Source: Nitrososphaerales archaeon (GTDB lineage: Archaea > Thermoproteota > Nitrososphaeria > Nitrososphaerales > CADDZS01). Taken from it: a DNA stretch of 5,341 bases. Within the stretch, counting starts at the first letter, position 1. The number at the start of each line of letters is the position of its first letter. The DNA lies in contig JASHXQ010000127.1 of the NCBI GenBank assembly GCA_030043455.1, positions 1 through 5,341 on the forward strand, given 5' to 3'. The translations under genes and the position numbers were made by a program. This document shows positions 4,407 through 5,341 of this stretch, piece after piece. The notes under the pieces were generated by a model, which made no database searches, had not been told where the DNA came from, and saw nothing but the letters and a program-made list of their open reading frames with translations.

Positions 4407-5341
4407 ATGAAAAATAAGGCTCCGAACGTATCCGCTGTAAGTAGAGTAATCGTTGCAGTTATTGTGATTATTGTCATAATCATAGCCGCAGCCGGTGTGG
4501 TTTTGGCAACTTCAAAATCCACGACAACGCCCACGACTTCCTCCACATCTTCTTCCTCATCTGTCTCCTCTTCCTCGTCAGTGTCGACATCATCAGCGCC
4601 CCCGGTGACCAGCTCCTCCTCCTCCAGCTCGAGCAGCTCTTCTAGTACCAGTTCATCAACGTCGTCGTCCACGTCGTCTTCAAGCGCTGCACCCTCAAGT
4701 ACACTAACGGTTGACGAGGCCCTGTTTGATGGGTATGGAGTCAGTCCTTTCCCTGCCGCTTTCTTTCTCACGGGCACAAATTGGTGGCTGGAATCTGTCT
4801 TTCAAACTCTCACAACTGATGACGGTAATGCACTCTATCAAAACGGAACAGTGATTGCCGAACCAGATCTGGCTGTGAACTGGACTGCTGCGGCTAACGG
4901 AACGAACTACGTATTCAATCTCAGACAAGGCGTGAATTTCTCGAATGGCGATCCGTTCAACTGCTATCAAGTGTGGGCACAGTGGTACAATGTCTGGTGG
5001 GCTGAGGGAAATGCCTCCAATTTCATGACTGGCTATCCGATCTTCAATTTCTCCAACGTTAACTTCGGTGTTTCGATAGTAGATATGATGAATGGAACTG
5101 GAATTATCAACCCCTCCGCACAGCTCCTTGCACTGATGGAGAACAATTTATGGCCTTTCTCTTGCCCTAACGCGAACACTCTCGTTGTCAATCTGAAGGG
5201 ACCATTTGCGTTCACTCCATTGGTTTTCTCTCAATTCGCGGGAGTAATGACGGACTCACAATTCATCATAAACAATGGTGGATTTGGAACCCCAGCTACG
5301 GGATACAATCCCTACTTCAATAATGTAATTACTCCGGGCAC
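4407..5341 (+). CDS. Family 5 extracellular solute-binding protein (peptide/oligopeptide ABC type), 3' truncated by the window
   Basis: An open frame of 311 codons runs to the window end without a stop. Residues 1-13 are short and basic. Residues 14-34 form one strongly hydrophobic helix (Ile/Val-rich) that can anchor the protein. Residues 35-99 are a low-complexity stalk, 54 of 65 residues Ser or Thr. The folded domain starts at about residue 100. It shows the start of the SBP_bac_5 pattern: ESVFQTL, then a Pro-Asp-Leu-Ala segment, then ANGTNYVFNLRQGVNFSNGDPF, the counterpart of the family's TYTFHLRxGVKFHDGxP motif, followed by an aromatic helix. This family binds peptides, nickel or other solutes outside the membrane for an ABC importer. 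Seven N-X-S/T sequons lie in the visible domain, and the stalk could carry O-glycans, as on archaeal surface proteins. No lipobox Cys is present. The permease and ATPase genes are not visible. Ligand cannot be assigned. Confidence 0.88.
   Translation, partial: MKNKAPNVSAVSRVIVAVIVIIVIIIAAAGVVLATSKSTTTPTTSSTSSSSSVSSSSSVSTSSAPPVTSSSSSSSSSSSSTSSSTSSSTSSSSAAPSSTLTVDEALFDGYGVSPFPAAFFLTGTNWWLESVFQTLTTDDGNALYQNGTVIAEPDLAVNWTAAANGTNYVFNLRQGVNFSNGDPFNCYQVWAQWYNVWWAEGNASNFMTGYPIFNFSNVNFGVSIVDMMNGTGIINPSAQLLALMENNLWPFSCPNANTLVVNLKGPFAFTPLVFSQFAGVMTDSQFIINNGGFGTPATGYNPYFNNVITPG

Noticed and set aside
4361..4777. Minus-strand frame encoding an Asp/Glu-rich protein of 138 residues
   Set aside because: It is the mirror of the Ser/Thr-rich stalk: repeats of TCN and ACN codons read as acidic codons on the other strand. 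The plus-strand frame continues into a recognisable binding domain.

Overview
The window looks archaeal, most likely from the Nitrososphaerota (Thaumarchaeota) or a close TACK relative. The main evidence is a tRNA-His gene interrupted by two small bulge-helix-bulge introns, one of them in the D-loop. Supporting evidence is a free-standing small TOPRIM protein of archaeal type, genes with few or poorly placed Shine-Dalgarno sites, and an exported solute-binding protein with a membrane anchor and a Ser/Thr-rich stalk instead of a bacterial lipobox. The phylum is inferred from these traits; no marker gene fixes it. A biotin importer and a peptide-type binding protein suggest a scavenging or heterotrophic lifestyle rather than strict autotrophy, which is also inference.

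Layout. Positions 3-347 (+) encode a small TOPRIM protein. Facing it on the minus strand is an unrecognised protein (163-861) whose reading frame runs 185 bases into the TOPRIM gene; a one-base indel near 362-365 would instead end it on a CTAG shared with the TOPRIM stop. Next comes tRNA-His(GUG) at 979-1117 (+), with introns at about 995-1031 and at 1056-1081. It converges, with a 3-base gap, on a minus-strand RibD-C/DHFR-like reductase (1121-1696). Two more minus-strand genes follow: a DUF6582-like small protein (1815-2096) and a classical short-chain dehydrogenase (2282-3055). A 21-base A/T palindrome lies between them.

The right part reads on the plus strand. A HIT-family nucleotide-binding protein starts 11 or 47 bases from the divergent dehydrogenase. 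Then come BioY, the biotin-binding S component of an ECF transporter (3582-4187), a GC-rich hairpin just after its stop, and the first 311 codons of a family 5 extracellular solute-binding protein that runs off the window at 5341.

The genes do not form one obvious pathway. HIT and bioY are 41 bases apart and could be co-transcribed. BioY and the binding protein are both uptake components, but their energising subunits are not in the window. I see no mobile element, CRISPR array, rRNA or unrecognised multi-gene defence-like system. The least ordinary item is the two-intron tRNA. No stretch longer than 300 bases lacks a gene; the largest gaps are 2097-2281 and 4188-4406.
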